A DNA stretch of 64,000 nt from Actinomucor elegans (GCA_026027325.1 JAMSLZ010000010.1:806001-870000); one strand, 5' to 3'. Counted from the first letter of the stretch, positions 34,763-45,235 are shown. Notes: a model not told the origin generated them from the letters alone. A program made the numbers and translations.

Positions 34763-35549
34763 CCCACAGTGTGCCTCTGCACTTCCTAAAACCTCAAAAG
34801 CACCCTTAATAAACGTGTTTCAATAAAACAGATTGGGCATATCATTGATATACCTGTGAATTTCGATGATCGAGGTTTAGAAAACTCTTTGTCTATTCTG
34901 TATATGCATCACTTGGTTAAAACGTTTATAGTTAAGCAGTTCGCATTATGTAGAGGCCAAAATATCGTTTAAACAGAGTACAGCAGTTATTTAAGTAGAA
35001 TATGTTTTAATAATGTTGAAATGAAGCGATCGATCAGGCTTTAAGATCTACAAAAAAAAAACGCGATCGATTTCAGCGGTATTCATTATCAGAACTACAA
35101 AAGGCATCATCGATCTATGGCAATGAGATCTTTTCATACAAGATCAATCCTGTGATCTAGATAAACAGTGCAACCAGCCTAGACGTTAAACTCGATTTAG
35201 TATCTTGTATGTCCTGTTTAGGATGCACATGGTGTAGTTCATGAGGCTTTGACAAGCCTTGTGACAATTAGTCCAGATAAAAATATTGACTTTTTTGGAG
35301 ATAAGGAAACCAAATTCACAACATGCCAATCTATTGTCATTCCCTTTTCGGTGTTGACATTCATCATATGTATGTGTTGATTAATCTGCACCATGTGCCT
35401 ATCTGATTCATCCATATAACATTATAAAGTTGTATAATTGATTTTTTTTTTCAGACAAAATAGCGTAATATTCTACAATCCAATATTCTCTGTGCACTTA
35501 GCCGAGGAATTCACTACCCAATCGATCCCCAATTGATAATAAAAGTGCG

Positions 35550-36493
35550 CTATTTTCGCATCAACGGATTTTCAGCACTGATTTTGATGTGATAAAGGAT
35601 TCTTTCAAAATGGCACAGTTCTTTTGCACGTTTTTGCTTTGCTGGTTCAACATTTGACATGCTTTTGATTGTTCTTTCATTCATTTGATGATGATATTCT
35701 ATTAAATTTATTCTTTGTTTCAATGACATATTCGTAAAAGGGAACGAAAGATGGACTGCTTGGTAGCTGTGCATTTAAGAGTATATCCTTCATTAACCAA
35801 TGCATCCTCATCAAGGCCATTGTTTTCATCATTTTTGCCTTCCCTAAATATTTTACTAGCTTCTTTCATGGCAGAACCGGTAGTGGCGGCTAGTACCTCA
35901 ATTGTATGCTCATAAAAAGTACTTTCGAATATCCTCTACATGGTGCAAAATTAATTAGTAAACTAAAGCATGAACCAAGTATGTAGTAAGTATATTTAAT
36001 ACTTACTAGCCGTTTTATCTTACCCAACATAGTATTCCGTACAAAGCTATTGTACTTGGGGAATACGTTGACTGCATCAGCATAGGAACATGCAATGAAG
36101 TTTTTTTTAAGAAACCTATAGCTGTTTTCTATTTCTTTTCCCTTCCTTCATCTCCCTTTACTTCAGCGTAGGCTTGCCTACATTGTTCCAATCATACACT
36201 GTGTACAACCGGGAAAGTATTGGTAGATGTGAATATAGACCGGCATGGTACTGAACTTCTTGAAATCGATAGATTTGTTTTATTCAATATACTGATTCAG
36301 TTTTATACAAATCACTACATAAAATATTGTTACTGATTGTTCTTAAGAATTCATCTAATAAGCTTTCTTGCTTTTTTTTTCTTTTTTTCGTATTAATAAA
36401 ACATTCTTACCGTTATATCCAAGGCACAACGTACACCAGAGTCTGCTTCTTTCTCATTTGATTCTTCTAAAGAAAAATCTCCAGTATCCATGA
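35550..36493 (-). pseudogene. broken or heavily spliced unrecognised gene
   Basis: Minus-strand pieces read as protein but not as one frame. An ATG at 36493 opens MDTGDFSLEESNEKEADSGV then RCALDIT and ends at a GTAAGA-like donor near 36413. A second piece (about 36115-35998) reads FIACSYADAVNVFPKYNSF then VRNTMLGKIKRL before GTAAGT. A third (about 35938-35702) reads STFYEHTIEVLAATTGSAMK and onward, then hits TGA. From 35774 the overlapping frame gives MSLKQRINLIEYHHQMNERT to a stop at 35550. The first two pieces do not join in phase, and the last step needs a frameshift. The protein-like composition suggests a decayed member of an unknown family or a mobile-element host gene. I do not recognise it. 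A real gene with non-obvious introns is the alternative. Confidence 0.35.
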
Positions 36494-38165
36494 CGTTTAA
36501 TTATGTTGATTAAACAGAATCCTCTGTATATGTATCTACCAGAACCTCCCTCATGTAGTGACAGTACATATGTAGATCTTCACAACTCTAATAATGGAAA
36601 ATACAGTTTGACACTCAAATAGCTAAAGCTACTAACATTGACCATTCTATTTTTTTTTTCTGTCTGTCACTCGTGTACTGCTAAACCGGAATTAATCTTA
36701 AATCTATCAATTCCACACACCTCGTGTTGTTGTCTTGTCACTTTGCCCATGTATGTGAGGGATGTATTTTTTCTTTTTGGTGATTATACCTCTCAAAATC
36801 ATTTCCTTGTTTATCGTGTAAATGACCATTCTTTGATGGAAATTTGTTTCGTTTACAATAATGCTACTTCCTGTTCCATCCATTAGTTCATTTATAAAAT
36901 AAAATCATACATCTATGTCGAAAGAAGGCCAGCAATAGAGCGAAATCAAACTAAAATATTTTATATATATATCTATCTATAAAAAAAAAGGTACAGATCC
37001 TACTAACATTAATGATAATAGCATTAATGTTATTGAATCACTTCCAAACACAGAAAGCCAGATAATGAAGTGATATTCAGTATAGAAACATGTATGGCAG
37101 CAAAAGCAAAAAGAAAGAGAAACGCATTTGTGCTGGACCAGACTTCGCGCATAATAACATAAGTTCCATCTTAAAACACAATTATCATCACAATGTAATC
37201 TATTAACAAATATATCTCAACAACCATCCTACAAATAATATAGTTCTGCATCCGAGGTCTTTGTATACTACTAGTTATATACTTGATAATAATATATATA
37301 GAGCCTGATTTTATATCCAAAAGAAGTTCAGTTAACTAAGAATTACCTTTTATCTTTTTATACAATAAACCATTAGAAGAATTTTAATTGTATTCTTGTA
37401 ATATTTTTATATATTTTTTATAACAGCATTAATACCTCTGCCAACCCAAAAAAGATGTTCTTTCACTATTAATTACATATCGAATTAAAATTCAGGTAGA
37501 TTTAATACTATCTATAATCATAGGGAACGTTGATGTACTCAAAATGTTATATATTTAATGTATTTTAGTCAATTAATAGTCTTTCTAGTGCATATAGTGC
37601 TTCGCTCTTAACTCGTATTAGTTATTAAATACATTGTTAAATAGGAATCACCCGATCAATACAGAGACATTAAAGATGGTGCCAAAAATGAAGAAAACGA
37701 TATTCCTTTGATTTTCTTTGTAGATTTTACTAGCATATTTTGCTGTATAAATGGATTGTTAAAGCTGAAATACTATTTAACTGAATGCAAGAATTTTGAT
37801 TCATTTTAATCAGTTCCAAATGGAATCAGCAAATGGAAAGATTAAGTCAATATAATAGAGCAGACGATTTGAGAATGAAGAAAAAACCAAAAAACAGAAT
37901 CAACAATGAATATTCAATTCACTTGTTTCGAGCTTCTATAACTAAAATTTTTTATGACACAATAGTATGCAACATATGTACTCTTTTTGATAATAAAATA
38001 TAGGTTTATGTTACTTGCAAACTAAGTGGATCGCTAAATTGAAATAACAAATGGGTGAATTATAGATGATCTGAACTTCAAGATAATATTAACTGGCTTT
38101 AATGATAATGCTGATGAAATGTTCTGATTCGCATACTTATTTGCGTGTTTGAGTTGCATGTCTTT
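36494..38165. other. AT-rich spacer left of the retrotransposon
   Basis: This is very AT-rich sequence between the gene remnant and the retrotransposon insertion. A plus-strand ORF at 36638-36886 and its antisense are both open, but neither looks like a known protein. I see nothing else. Confidence 0.5.
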
Positions 38166-38170
38166 CTAAG
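38166..38170. repeat. target-site duplication, left copy (CTAAG)
   Basis: The five bases CTAAG directly precede the 5' LTR and are repeated directly after the 3' LTR at 44675-44679. Confidence 0.95.
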
Positions 38171-38674
38171 TGTTGTATTCCACCTACTATTTTGCATCGA
38201 CATAATAGTAAGGAATCAACTGTTCATTTATGTCATACACGGACTCTATCTGATAACCCAATCAGATTAACGAGGCCTGCATAAATACAAGCGATGTGTC
38301 ATCCTTAGAACTATTAGCCAATAATCCTTACAAGAAACACGCGGCATCATACTATCGAGTAGTATCGAGTGTATCTCAAGATAAGACCTGAATATCGAAT
38401 AACGCGTGGGTTATACAATTACAACAATGCGTGGTTGAAAGGCTTATTAGTGGCTGCTGGGATTGGACTCCGTTGTACGGCCATGCGTGCTGATAGATAT
38501 TGAATGCTACACTATCAAGCTCTGATGAAATGTATATAAAGAAGACTTGATTTTGAATTGTGAATAAAACATTAGAATAACTTTTACTATCAGGATAGCT
38601 GATTCCATTGACTGTCTATTCTTTTATTATTGTATTTTAAATTATATCCTTCGTCTTTAGCACCGGATATAACA
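38171..38674 (+). repeat. 5' long terminal repeat
   Basis: This 504-bp LTR starts TGTTGTATTCC and ends GGATATAACA. It contains a TATA box (TATAAA, 38535-38540) and an AATAAA at 38564-38569 that could serve as poly(A) signal. I could find no difference from the 3' copy on reading line by line. Confidence 0.97.
38535..38540 (+). promoter_or_regulatory. TATA box in the LTR
   Basis: TATAAA lies 136 bp from the LTR end and is followed about 60 bp on by AGCTGATTCC, a candidate transcript start region. The role as promoter is inferred from position. Confidence 0.6.
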
Positions 38675-38719
38675 TTTTTTTGAATCAAGCTTTTTCCAAC
38701 AATTACAATCTTATTACCA

Positions 38720-41700
38720 ATGTCTTCTCCTGCTGCCTCCATTCACTCTGGTGAACCTACTGTTTCTGTTGCTCAAGCCAACTTACCTGTTCTTGATGCA
38801 TCCATGGAAGAATCTTCTGGTTCTGCTGCTTCTTTTGTTGATCGACAAGTGCAAGCTGAAGAATCTCTCCGTAGTATGCAAGATACTATCAACCAACTCA
38901 CTATTGAGTTAACCATTCTTGCTGCTCGTCTCTCGTCTCCTTTGTCTGGTGATAATCTCGATGATTTCCAGGCTGAATACTTGCAGAAGGATAGTGTTCT
39001 TAAGGCTGTTATCGCTACCAAAGCCTTAATTGAGAAATCCAATGCTGACTCTGTCAAGTATGCTCGCGCTGTTGTTGATCCCAAGGCACCCATCAAGGTT
39101 TCTAGTGTGTGTCCCAACAACATGCCTTATCTTCAATGGGTTGGTGAAGTTCATGAGCCTAACGCTCATATTTTTATCGATGCTGCTGCTTGTTTGACAC
39201 GTTTTCAAAACGTAATGTATGCTCATCGTTTGGACTTCGACACCAACTATGAACGATTAGTGTTGTCTCAAATGTCGCAAGCTCAACTTACCTGGTATGA
39301 AGTTGAGTTTCATCAGAACGCTCGTGCCGCTGGTATTGCTTCCCCTACTTGGCTCATGTTCAAGAATGAGTTCCTCTCTCGGTTTGGTACAACCGTTGAT
39401 GAAGATCGTGCTGCCTGTGCTCGCTCTCTTGTTGACATCAAGTTAGCCAAAGGTGAATCTCTTTTTGCTTTCATTGATCGCTTCAATGATCTCCGTCGTC
39501 GTGCTGTTGACCAGTGCTTACCTGCCTCCATTCTTGTGGATAAGTTTTTACACGCTTTGCCCACTGAATTTGCTGACAAGGTCATTACTTCGCGTCTTTC
39601 CTTACCAAAGGATCAAAAGTCGAATGTGGATGTAGTGATGCGTCTTGCTCGTGAACTGTACAATGACTTGTACAAAGAGAAAGGTCTTCCTGGTGTCTCT
39701 GCTTCTGTTTCTTCTGCTTCTGGTTCTTCTTCGCGTGTGTCAAACATACCTTCTGCTGCCAACTATGTGCACCGTGAAAGTGACAAGTCTCGTCACGCTG
39801 TTCCTTCTTCTCTTGGTGTTGCCTCTTCTGCCATGTCTATTGGTAAGGTTGCCAAACGTCCTTCTTCTACTGCTTCCACTGGGAAATATTGTTCTTTTCA
39901 CAAAGTCAATACCCATGATACTGCCAACTGTAAGGCTATCTCTCGTGCGTCATCTGTTATTGCTAACCAGCAACCTCTTGCTGCTGCTTCCGGTTCTTTG
40001 CCTTCTTCAAGTCAAGTTCCTATTAACAATCGTACTTGTCATTCGTGTGGAGCTCCTGGTTGGACACGCCAGCATCGTTGCAATACTGCTGTGCGTAACG
40101 ATCCCAATCAAGGACCAACTCATCGTTTTGGGATGATGAGTATTGCAGGTGCTGCTTCTCGTGCCTTTGGTTCTTCTGGTGCTATTGCATCATCTTCTGC
40201 TTCGTTGGCTCCGGCCTCGAACCTATCGACAGTTGCTCCCGCAGTAACTCCATTCAATTCCGAAGTTAGCTCTTCATCTTCTGCTGTTCCTGTTCAGGAA
40301 CACATGAATATCGATGAACACGCAGCCGTCCAGGCACAACTTTGTAAGTCAAACATATTTTCAAATTTACCCAAACAAAGATCTAATGCGATTCTTTTAC
40401 CTATTGTTGTGCAGAACATTCGCGTCTACGCATACTTGGATACAGGCTGTACGTTCAGCATATGTTCTCCTCGCTTCTTTCGTTCTCTTGGTGTTGGCTT
40501 TACGCCTTCATCTGGTACGGTTCAGCTTGGTCATGTTAACACGCAACAACCTAGGATTGGTTATACTTCTTTGAACATTTTGTACAATAAAATACAATTG
40601 AAGCATAAATTTGAATTGTTTGATTTCTATACAGAGGACGATAGTGCGCCTATTTTATTTGGTCTTGACATTATGCCTCTTCTTAACATCGCTATCACTG
40701 GGTTGGTATCAACTTGGGATGATCATACTGGTCCTGCATTGCCATCACCAATCGATCCTGAAGATATCAAACCTAATAATAGTCCTTTTGGTACTGCTGA
40801 TGAACGCCAATTGATGCAATCTAAACTTAAACCACTGTTAGCTGCAAACGCTAATATCGATTTGAAGAATACCTACTGCAATTTGCCTGGCGCAATAGTA
40901 CAATTGGAAACGCAACCCGGTAAAGTAGCTTACCGTAAGCCATACCCAATTCCTATTGCCTACAAGCAATCCGTATTAGATCAAATTGAAACTTGGAAAA
41001 ATGAAGGTGTAATAGAAGTTGCACAAAGTCACACCGGCTTTAATTCTCCCCTTCTATGTGTTAGTAAGAAAAATGCTGATGGTATCTATTCGTTTAAGAA
41101 GCCTAGAGTAGTAGCTGACGTTCGTGAGTTAAACTCGATTCTTATTAGTACGGATAAGTACAATATACCTCTCATTTCGGACATCCATGAACGCTTAAGT
41201 AATGCCAAAATCATTACTAGTATCGATATCCATTCTTGCTTCACTAGCTTCCTCGTTGACCCTGCTCACAAAAGCAAGTTAAACTTTATGTGTCCTTTTA
41301 CTAACTTGCAATATACTTTTCGCAAAGTATGTTTCGGTGTGTCCTTTATTGCTAATTTGGTACAAAGGACCTTAACTAACTTGTTCAGTGACCTTCCTTA
41401 CGTAACGATCTATATCGATGACATTTGCATCAGTACCAATGATTCTCTAGCACATCATACTGATTGTGTAGCCGAAGTTATCCGTCGCCTCACAAACGCA
41501 AATCTTCAACTTTCTCCAGAAAAGATTGTACTTGCTCAGAAAAGTATTCACATTTTGGGTTGGTCAATTGTAGATGGTAAATTGATGCCTGATCCAAGAA
41601 AAGTATCAAATGTACACACCTGGCCTCTTCCTCAGACGGGTAAAGACATTATGCGATACTTGGGTTACTTCAATTACTTTCGTTCTGCGATTCCTGGATA

Positions 41701-43957
41701 CAGTCGTTTAGCAGCTCCACTTGATGAGTTACGCAGTAGTAAATCACTTGCAGCTATATGGTCTGACAAACACACGCAAGCTTTTCGCAACTTGCAAGCA
41801 GCCTTGTCGTCTGCTCTCGTGTTATCTCCTCCTGACTTTCGTTACCGTTTCCATGTCGCAACTGACGCGTCTAAAACTGGTATTGGTGGAGTCATTTACT
41901 ATATCAAAAATGATACGGTTCATTATGTGACTATGGCTTCTCGCAAGCTATCTACCTCCGAAATGAATTACAGTACAACAAAACGAGAATTACTTGCTAT
42001 TGTCTACATGTTGACTAAGTATCATAAATGGTTATTTGGTATTAAATTCACTTTGCATACTGATCATAAAAGCCTTATCTTTTTACATGATCAAAGCACC
42101 CCCAACACCTTGATGCTGACTTGGTGGGACACTATTTTTTCTTTTACGTTCGATGTTGTTCATATTCCTGGAATTAAGAACATCATTCCCGATACTCTTA
42201 GTCGACTGTTTTCTGATGACGAACCCAACAGTCTGGAGGAGGGTGGAAATATTGTTAACCATCAAAACATATTTGAGAACCATAAGAAAAGATATAATAC
42301 CACGCGTTCTGAACGTAAACTGCAAATACGGTATCCTACAGATAAAAACAAGTCACGCAAAAGAATACTATCTGCTAGAAACGGGACTGAAAATAAAACA
42401 AGAGGAAATTACGCCTTTTCATCTTTCCCAACAGTTTCTACAAACTACGATGATAATACCAATACATCATCCAACCACATTGACTCATCCAATACTACAT
42501 CGTTCGATAGTTACAATAAGACACCTCTTATTTCTCGCGCAATGCAATATGCTGATTATATGACACCACCTGAAAAGGATCGCGTTTCTATTATTATGAA
42601 AGCACACTTGCTTGGCCATTTTGGCGTAAATGCAATTGAGAAAACTATTCACAATGATTACAAATTACATTGGACTAATTTGCGACAAGACATTCAAAGA
42701 GTTATCAATGATTGTGAAGCTTGCCAAGCACATGGTATCTATCGAGTTGGTTATCACCCTCCTAGAAGCGTGTTGCCTGACGGTGTCTTCGATCATATCT
42801 GTATAGATCTCGGTGATTTCAATACTACATCATCTCGTGGTAATAACTTTATGTTAGTTGTAGTAGATTACTTTAGTCGATTTACAATTCTACGTGCACT
42901 CCCTGACAAGAGTAGTTACAGTGTAGCAAAAGAATTACTTCACATATGTTGTCAGTTCGGATTCCCTCGGATCATCACGCATGACAATGGTATGGAATTT
43001 GTGAATGAAGTGGTTAAACAATTTATACAAATGAGTGGCATGGATAGACGGCTTAGCTTGCCCTATACTCCTACTGGAAACAGTGTAGTAGAAAGCTATG
43101 TTGGCATCTGTAAACGTAGTATTATCAAAGCGTTAACTGCTAATGCTGTTGAACCTGAATCTTGGGATTTGTATTTAGACGTGATCCAATACTCTGTCAA
43201 TTGTCAGTATTCGCGATTGCATAAATCTCGTCCTTTTGCGGTTATGTTCAATAGACAGCCTAATGACTTTATCGACTACACGGATGTAAAACCTACCATC
43301 AATATCGAGAAATCTGATAGTAAACTCATTGATAAGAAGCTGAAATATGTCAAAGATGTCATTATTCCTTCTATTGCTAAACGCATTAAAGAGACACAAT
43401 TAAACGATCATTTAAAATTCCAAAAGAATAACAAGATCATTGAAACAAAGTACCCTCTTAATTCTAAAGTTATGATCGTGAACGTACTCAAATCATCTAA
43501 ACTGCAGCCCAGATGGTTAGGTCCTTTTATCATTAAAGGCTACACCAAGCATGGTAGTTACATTTTAGAAGATCTCACTGGCTCTTTATTATCTCGTGAT
43601 GTACCTACGCATCAGATAAGACTGATTCAATCAGGAGATCAACGATCTGAAAGCGAACTTAACGAGAAACATTATGAGGTACAAGCAATTGTAAACCATC
43701 GACTCTTGCCAGACGGTGAATACGAGTATTACGTGCATTGGGTTGGATACGATGACCAAGAAAAATACAATACTTGGCAGACGGTTGATACCTTCGATTC
43801 GAAGAAACCTATTCAAGACTATTGGACACGTCGTCAAGCAACCATTGCAAGCACAACAGGTAGATCCCTGCCTAATACTATCAACAAGCGAAGAATACCT
43901 GCTCGTAATAAACACAGCAGATCGTTTGTACCTAAAGCATATAATACAAGATCTTGA
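38720..43957 (+). CDS. Gag-Pol polyprotein with C-terminal chromodomain
   Basis: This is one uninterrupted 1745-codon ORF encoding all retrotransposon functions. The capsid-like gag region (about 100-330) has the pattern QAQLTWYEVEFHQNA and FLSRFG. Two Cys/His clusters follow: CSFHKVNTHDTANC (about 395) and CHSCGAPGWTRQHRC (about 440). The aspartic protease has YLDTGCTFS (about 571). Reverse transcriptase has YIDDICIS (about 898). RNase H has ATDASKTGIGG (about 1048) and HTDHKSL. Integrase has the HHCC zinc module (HLLGHFG to CEACQAHG, about 1296-1340) and D-D-E residues near 1361, 1420 and 1457. The C-terminal chromodomain (about 1651-1705) reads YEVQAIVNHRLLPDGEYEYY then VHWVGY. No frameshift or stop separates gag from pol, so the ratio must be set another way, as in fission-yeast Tf1. 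Confidence 0.96.
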   Translation: MSSPAASIHSGEPTVSVAQANLPVLDASMEESSGSAASFVDRQVQAEESLRSMQDTINQLTIELTILAARLSSPLSGDNLDDFQAEYLQKDSVLKAVIATKALIEKSNADSVKYARAVVDPKAPIKVSSVCPNNMPYLQWVGEVHEPNAHIFIDAAACLTRFQNVMYAHRLDFDTNYERLVLSQMSQAQLTWYEVEFHQNARAAGIASPTWLMFKNEFLSRFGTTVDEDRAACARSLVDIKLAKGESLFAFIDRFNDLRRRAVDQCLPASILVDKFLHALPTEFADKVITSRLSLPKDQKSNVDVVMRLARELYNDLYKEKGLPGVSASVSSASGSSSRVSNIPSAANYVHRESDKSRHAVPSSLGVASSAMSIGKVAKRPSSTASTGKYCSFHKVNTHDTANCKAISRASSVIANQQPLAAASGSLPSSSQVPINNRTCHSCGAPGWTRQHRCNTAVRNDPNQGPTHRFGMMSIAGAASRAFGSSGAIASSSASLAPASNLSTVAPAVTPFNSEVSSSSSAVPVQEHMNIDEHAAVQAQLCKSNIFSNLPKQRSNAILLPIVVQNIRVYAYLDTGCTFSICSPRFFRSLGVGFTPSSGTVQLGHVNTQQPRIGYTSLNILYNKIQLKHKFELFDFYTEDDSAPILFGLDIMPLLNIAITGLVSTWDDHTGPALPSPIDPEDIKPNNSPFGTADERQLMQSKLKPLLAANANIDLKNTYCNLPGAIVQLETQPGKVAYRKPYPIPIAYKQSVLDQIETWKNEGVIEVAQSHTGFNSPLLCVSKKNADGIYSFKKPRVVADVRELNSILISTDKYNIPLISDIHERLSNAKIITSIDIHSCFTSFLVDPAHKSKLNFMCPFTNLQYTFRKVCFGVSFIANLVQRTLTNLFSDLPYVTIYIDDICISTNDSLAHHTDCVAEVIRRLTNANLQLSPEKIVLAQKSIHILGWSIVDGKLMPDPRKVSNVHTWPLPQTGKDIMRYLGYFNYFRSAIPGYSRLAAPLDELRSSKSLAAIWSDKHTQAFRNLQAALSSALVLSPPDFRYRFHVATDASKTGIGGVIYYIKNDTVHYVTMASRKLSTSEMNYSTTKRELLAIVYMLTKYHKWLFGIKFTLHTDHKSLIFLHDQSTPNTLMLTWWDTIFSFTFDVVHIPGIKNIIPDTLSRLFSDDEPNSLEEGGNIVNHQNIFENHKKRYNTTRSERKLQIRYPTDKNKSRKRILSARNGTENKTRGNYAFSSFPTVSTNYDDNTNTSSNHIDSSNTTSFDSYNKTPLISRAMQYADYMTPPEKDRVSIIMKAHLLGHFGVNAIEKTIHNDYKLHWTNLRQDIQRVINDCEACQAHGIYRVGYHPPRSVLPDGVFDHICIDLGDFNTTSSRGNNFMLVVVDYFSRFTILRALPDKSSYSVAKELLHICCQFGFPRIITHDNGMEFVNEVVKQFIQMSGMDRRLSLPYTPTGNSVVESYVGICKRSIIKALTANAVEPESWDLYLDVIQYSVNCQYSRLHKSRPFAVMFNRQPNDFIDYTDVKPTINIEKSDSKLIDKKLKYVKDVIIPSIAKRIKETQLNDHLKFQKNNKIIETKYPLNSKVMIVNVLKSSKLQPRWLGPFIIKGYTKHGSYILEDLTGSLLSRDVPTHQIRLIQSGDQRSESELNEKHYEVQAIVNHRLLPDGEYEYYVHWVGYDDQEKYNTWQTVDTFDSKKPIQDYWTRRQATIASTTGRSLPNTINKRRIPARNKHSRSFVPKAYNTRS

Positions 43958-44158
43958 GTTGCTTAATTGCACTCTGCAAGTGTAATTGTCTTTTCCCTTA
44001 TGTTACTTTTTTCCTATAATGGTTTTTTACAAGGTTTTTTATGACAGTTTACATTACACACGATCTTACATCTAACACAATGCTTACATCCTATCCTTTC
44101 GTTCTTATGATTATTACATCTTTAATACAAAGATACTTCTAAGGTGATGACCTCATCT

Positions 44159-44168
44159 GGAAGGGGGC
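44159..44168 (+). other. polypurine tract
   Basis: A GGAAGGGGG purine run ends two bases before the 3' LTR, the expected place for plus-strand DNA priming. Confidence 0.8.
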
Positions 44169-44170
44169 AA

Positions 44171-44674
44171 TGTTGTATTCCACCTACTATTTTGCATCGA
44201 CATAATAGTAAGGAATCAACTGTTCATTTATGTCATACACGGACTCTATCTGATAACCCAATCAGATTAACGAGGCCTGCATAAATACAAGCGATGTGTC
44301 ATCCTTAGAACTATTAGCCAATAATCCTTACAAGAAACACGCGGCATCATACTATCGAGTAGTATCGAGTGTATCTCAAGATAAGACCTGAATATCGAAT
44401 AACGCGTGGGTTATACAATTACAACAATGCGTGGTTGAAAGGCTTATTAGTGGCTGCTGGGATTGGACTCCGTTGTACGGCCATGCGTGCTGATAGATAT
44501 TGAATGCTACACTATCAAGCTCTGATGAAATGTATATAAAGAAGACTTGATTTTGAATTGTGAATAAAACATTAGAATAACTTTTACTATCAGGATAGCT
44601 GATTCCATTGACTGTCTATTCTTTTATTATTGTATTTTAAATTATATCCTTCGTCTTTAGCACCGGATATAACA
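44171..44674 (+). repeat. 3' long terminal repeat
   Basis: This is a second 504-bp copy, offset exactly 6000 bp from the first and identical to it by direct reading. Confidence 0.97.
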
Positions 44675-44679
44675 CTAAG
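44675..44679. repeat. target-site duplication, right copy (CTAAG)
   Basis: CTAAG follows the terminal CA of the 3' LTR and matches the left flank at 38166-38170. Confidence 0.95.
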
Positions 44680-45161
44680 GGTTGATTCGTGTGCTTCTAA
44701 AATATATGTTTTTTAATTTAACCCATTTCGATAATTTTGGTTCTAAATTAATACTAAATTTGAATTCTAACAAGTGGTATTGCTATACTGTTGAAATGAT
44801 TATTGAATCTAGAAAGAGATCTTTGCCAATTTCACGTAAATTGCTTCATCGTTAAGCTTTTTGTCTAATGATTGGCTGCGTCATTCAGTGAACTGTTTCA
44901 CGTTCCGCCCCATAATTTCTGCAAATTATTAAGCATTTAGTTTTGAAAATTTCCCTCCATCTTCTTCTAAGTTGCTCCACTTTATACATTTATTTGATGC
45001 ATATTATTTTACTATAGTATATAATATTACTTTAATACAAAAGACAAATTAAAATAGGGCAAAGCCAGATATAAATCTAATTACAAAACAACTGGTCACG
45101 TGATTGTTTTCCTCTATTTTCAGATATATATTTATTTTTTTGATTTCCAAAAACATCTAAT
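44680..45161. other. spacer between retrotransposon and tRNA-Val
   Basis: This is 482 bp of AT-rich sequence with no ORF of note. It is the 5' flank of the tRNA gene. Confidence 0.5.
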
Positions 45162-45235
45162 GGTTTCTTGGTGTAGTCGGTTATCACGTCTGCTTAACAC
45201 GCAGACGGTCGGCGGTTCAAGTCCGCCAGAAATCA
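45162..45235 (+). tRNA. tRNA-Val (AAC)
   Basis: Acceptor GGTTTCT (45162-45168) pairs with AGAAATC (45228-45234, one G-U), with discriminator A at 45235. The anticodon stem TCTGC/GCAGA encloses loop TTAACAC, giving anticodon AAC. The T arm contains GGTTCAAGTCC (45214-45224). It is 74 nt with no intron and is followed by a TTTTTATTTTT terminator-like run. Confidence 0.95.

Larger units (their letters stand above)
33667..35549. other. AT-rich spacer with clustered dispersed repeats
   Basis: The left end holds the promoter of the SIS-CBS gene, including TA microsatellites at 33671-33681 and 33733-33750. The interval 34500-34800 carries two copies of the dispersed repeat about 170 bp apart. GATC-rich sequence near 35020-35170 may be a further decayed copy. 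The ORFs at 33690 and 34008 are not protein-like. Confidence 0.5.
38171..44674 (+). mobile_element. complete Ty3/Gypsy chromovirus LTR retrotransposon
   Basis: The 6504-bp element is bounded by 504-bp direct LTRs beginning TG and ending CA, with a 5-bp target duplication CTAAG. It carries one gag-pol ORF (38720-43957) in the order gag, protease, RT, RNase H, integrase, chromodomain, which is the Ty3/Gypsy (chromovirus) order. A purine-rich tract (GGAAGGGGG, about 44159-44167) sits just before the 3' LTR. There is no TGG-type tRNA primer-binding site after the 5' LTR. Base-for-base identity of the two LTRs and an intact ORF point to a recent insertion. It lies in a gene-poor island 487 bp upstream of tRNA-Val. 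Confidence 0.97.

Noticed and set aside
36638..36886. 82-codon plus-strand ORF left of the retrotransposon
   Set aside because: Cys/Leu-rich and AT-driven; the antisense strand is equally open, so coding cannot be supported.
38675..38700. tRNA-type primer-binding site after the 5' LTR
   Set aside because: No TGG follows the LTR within the leader, so complementarity to a tRNA CCA end is absent.
38773..43985. Many open frames antisense or out of frame within the retrotransposon
   Set aside because: They are shadows of the 1745-codon gag-pol frame; none shows domain motifs of its own.
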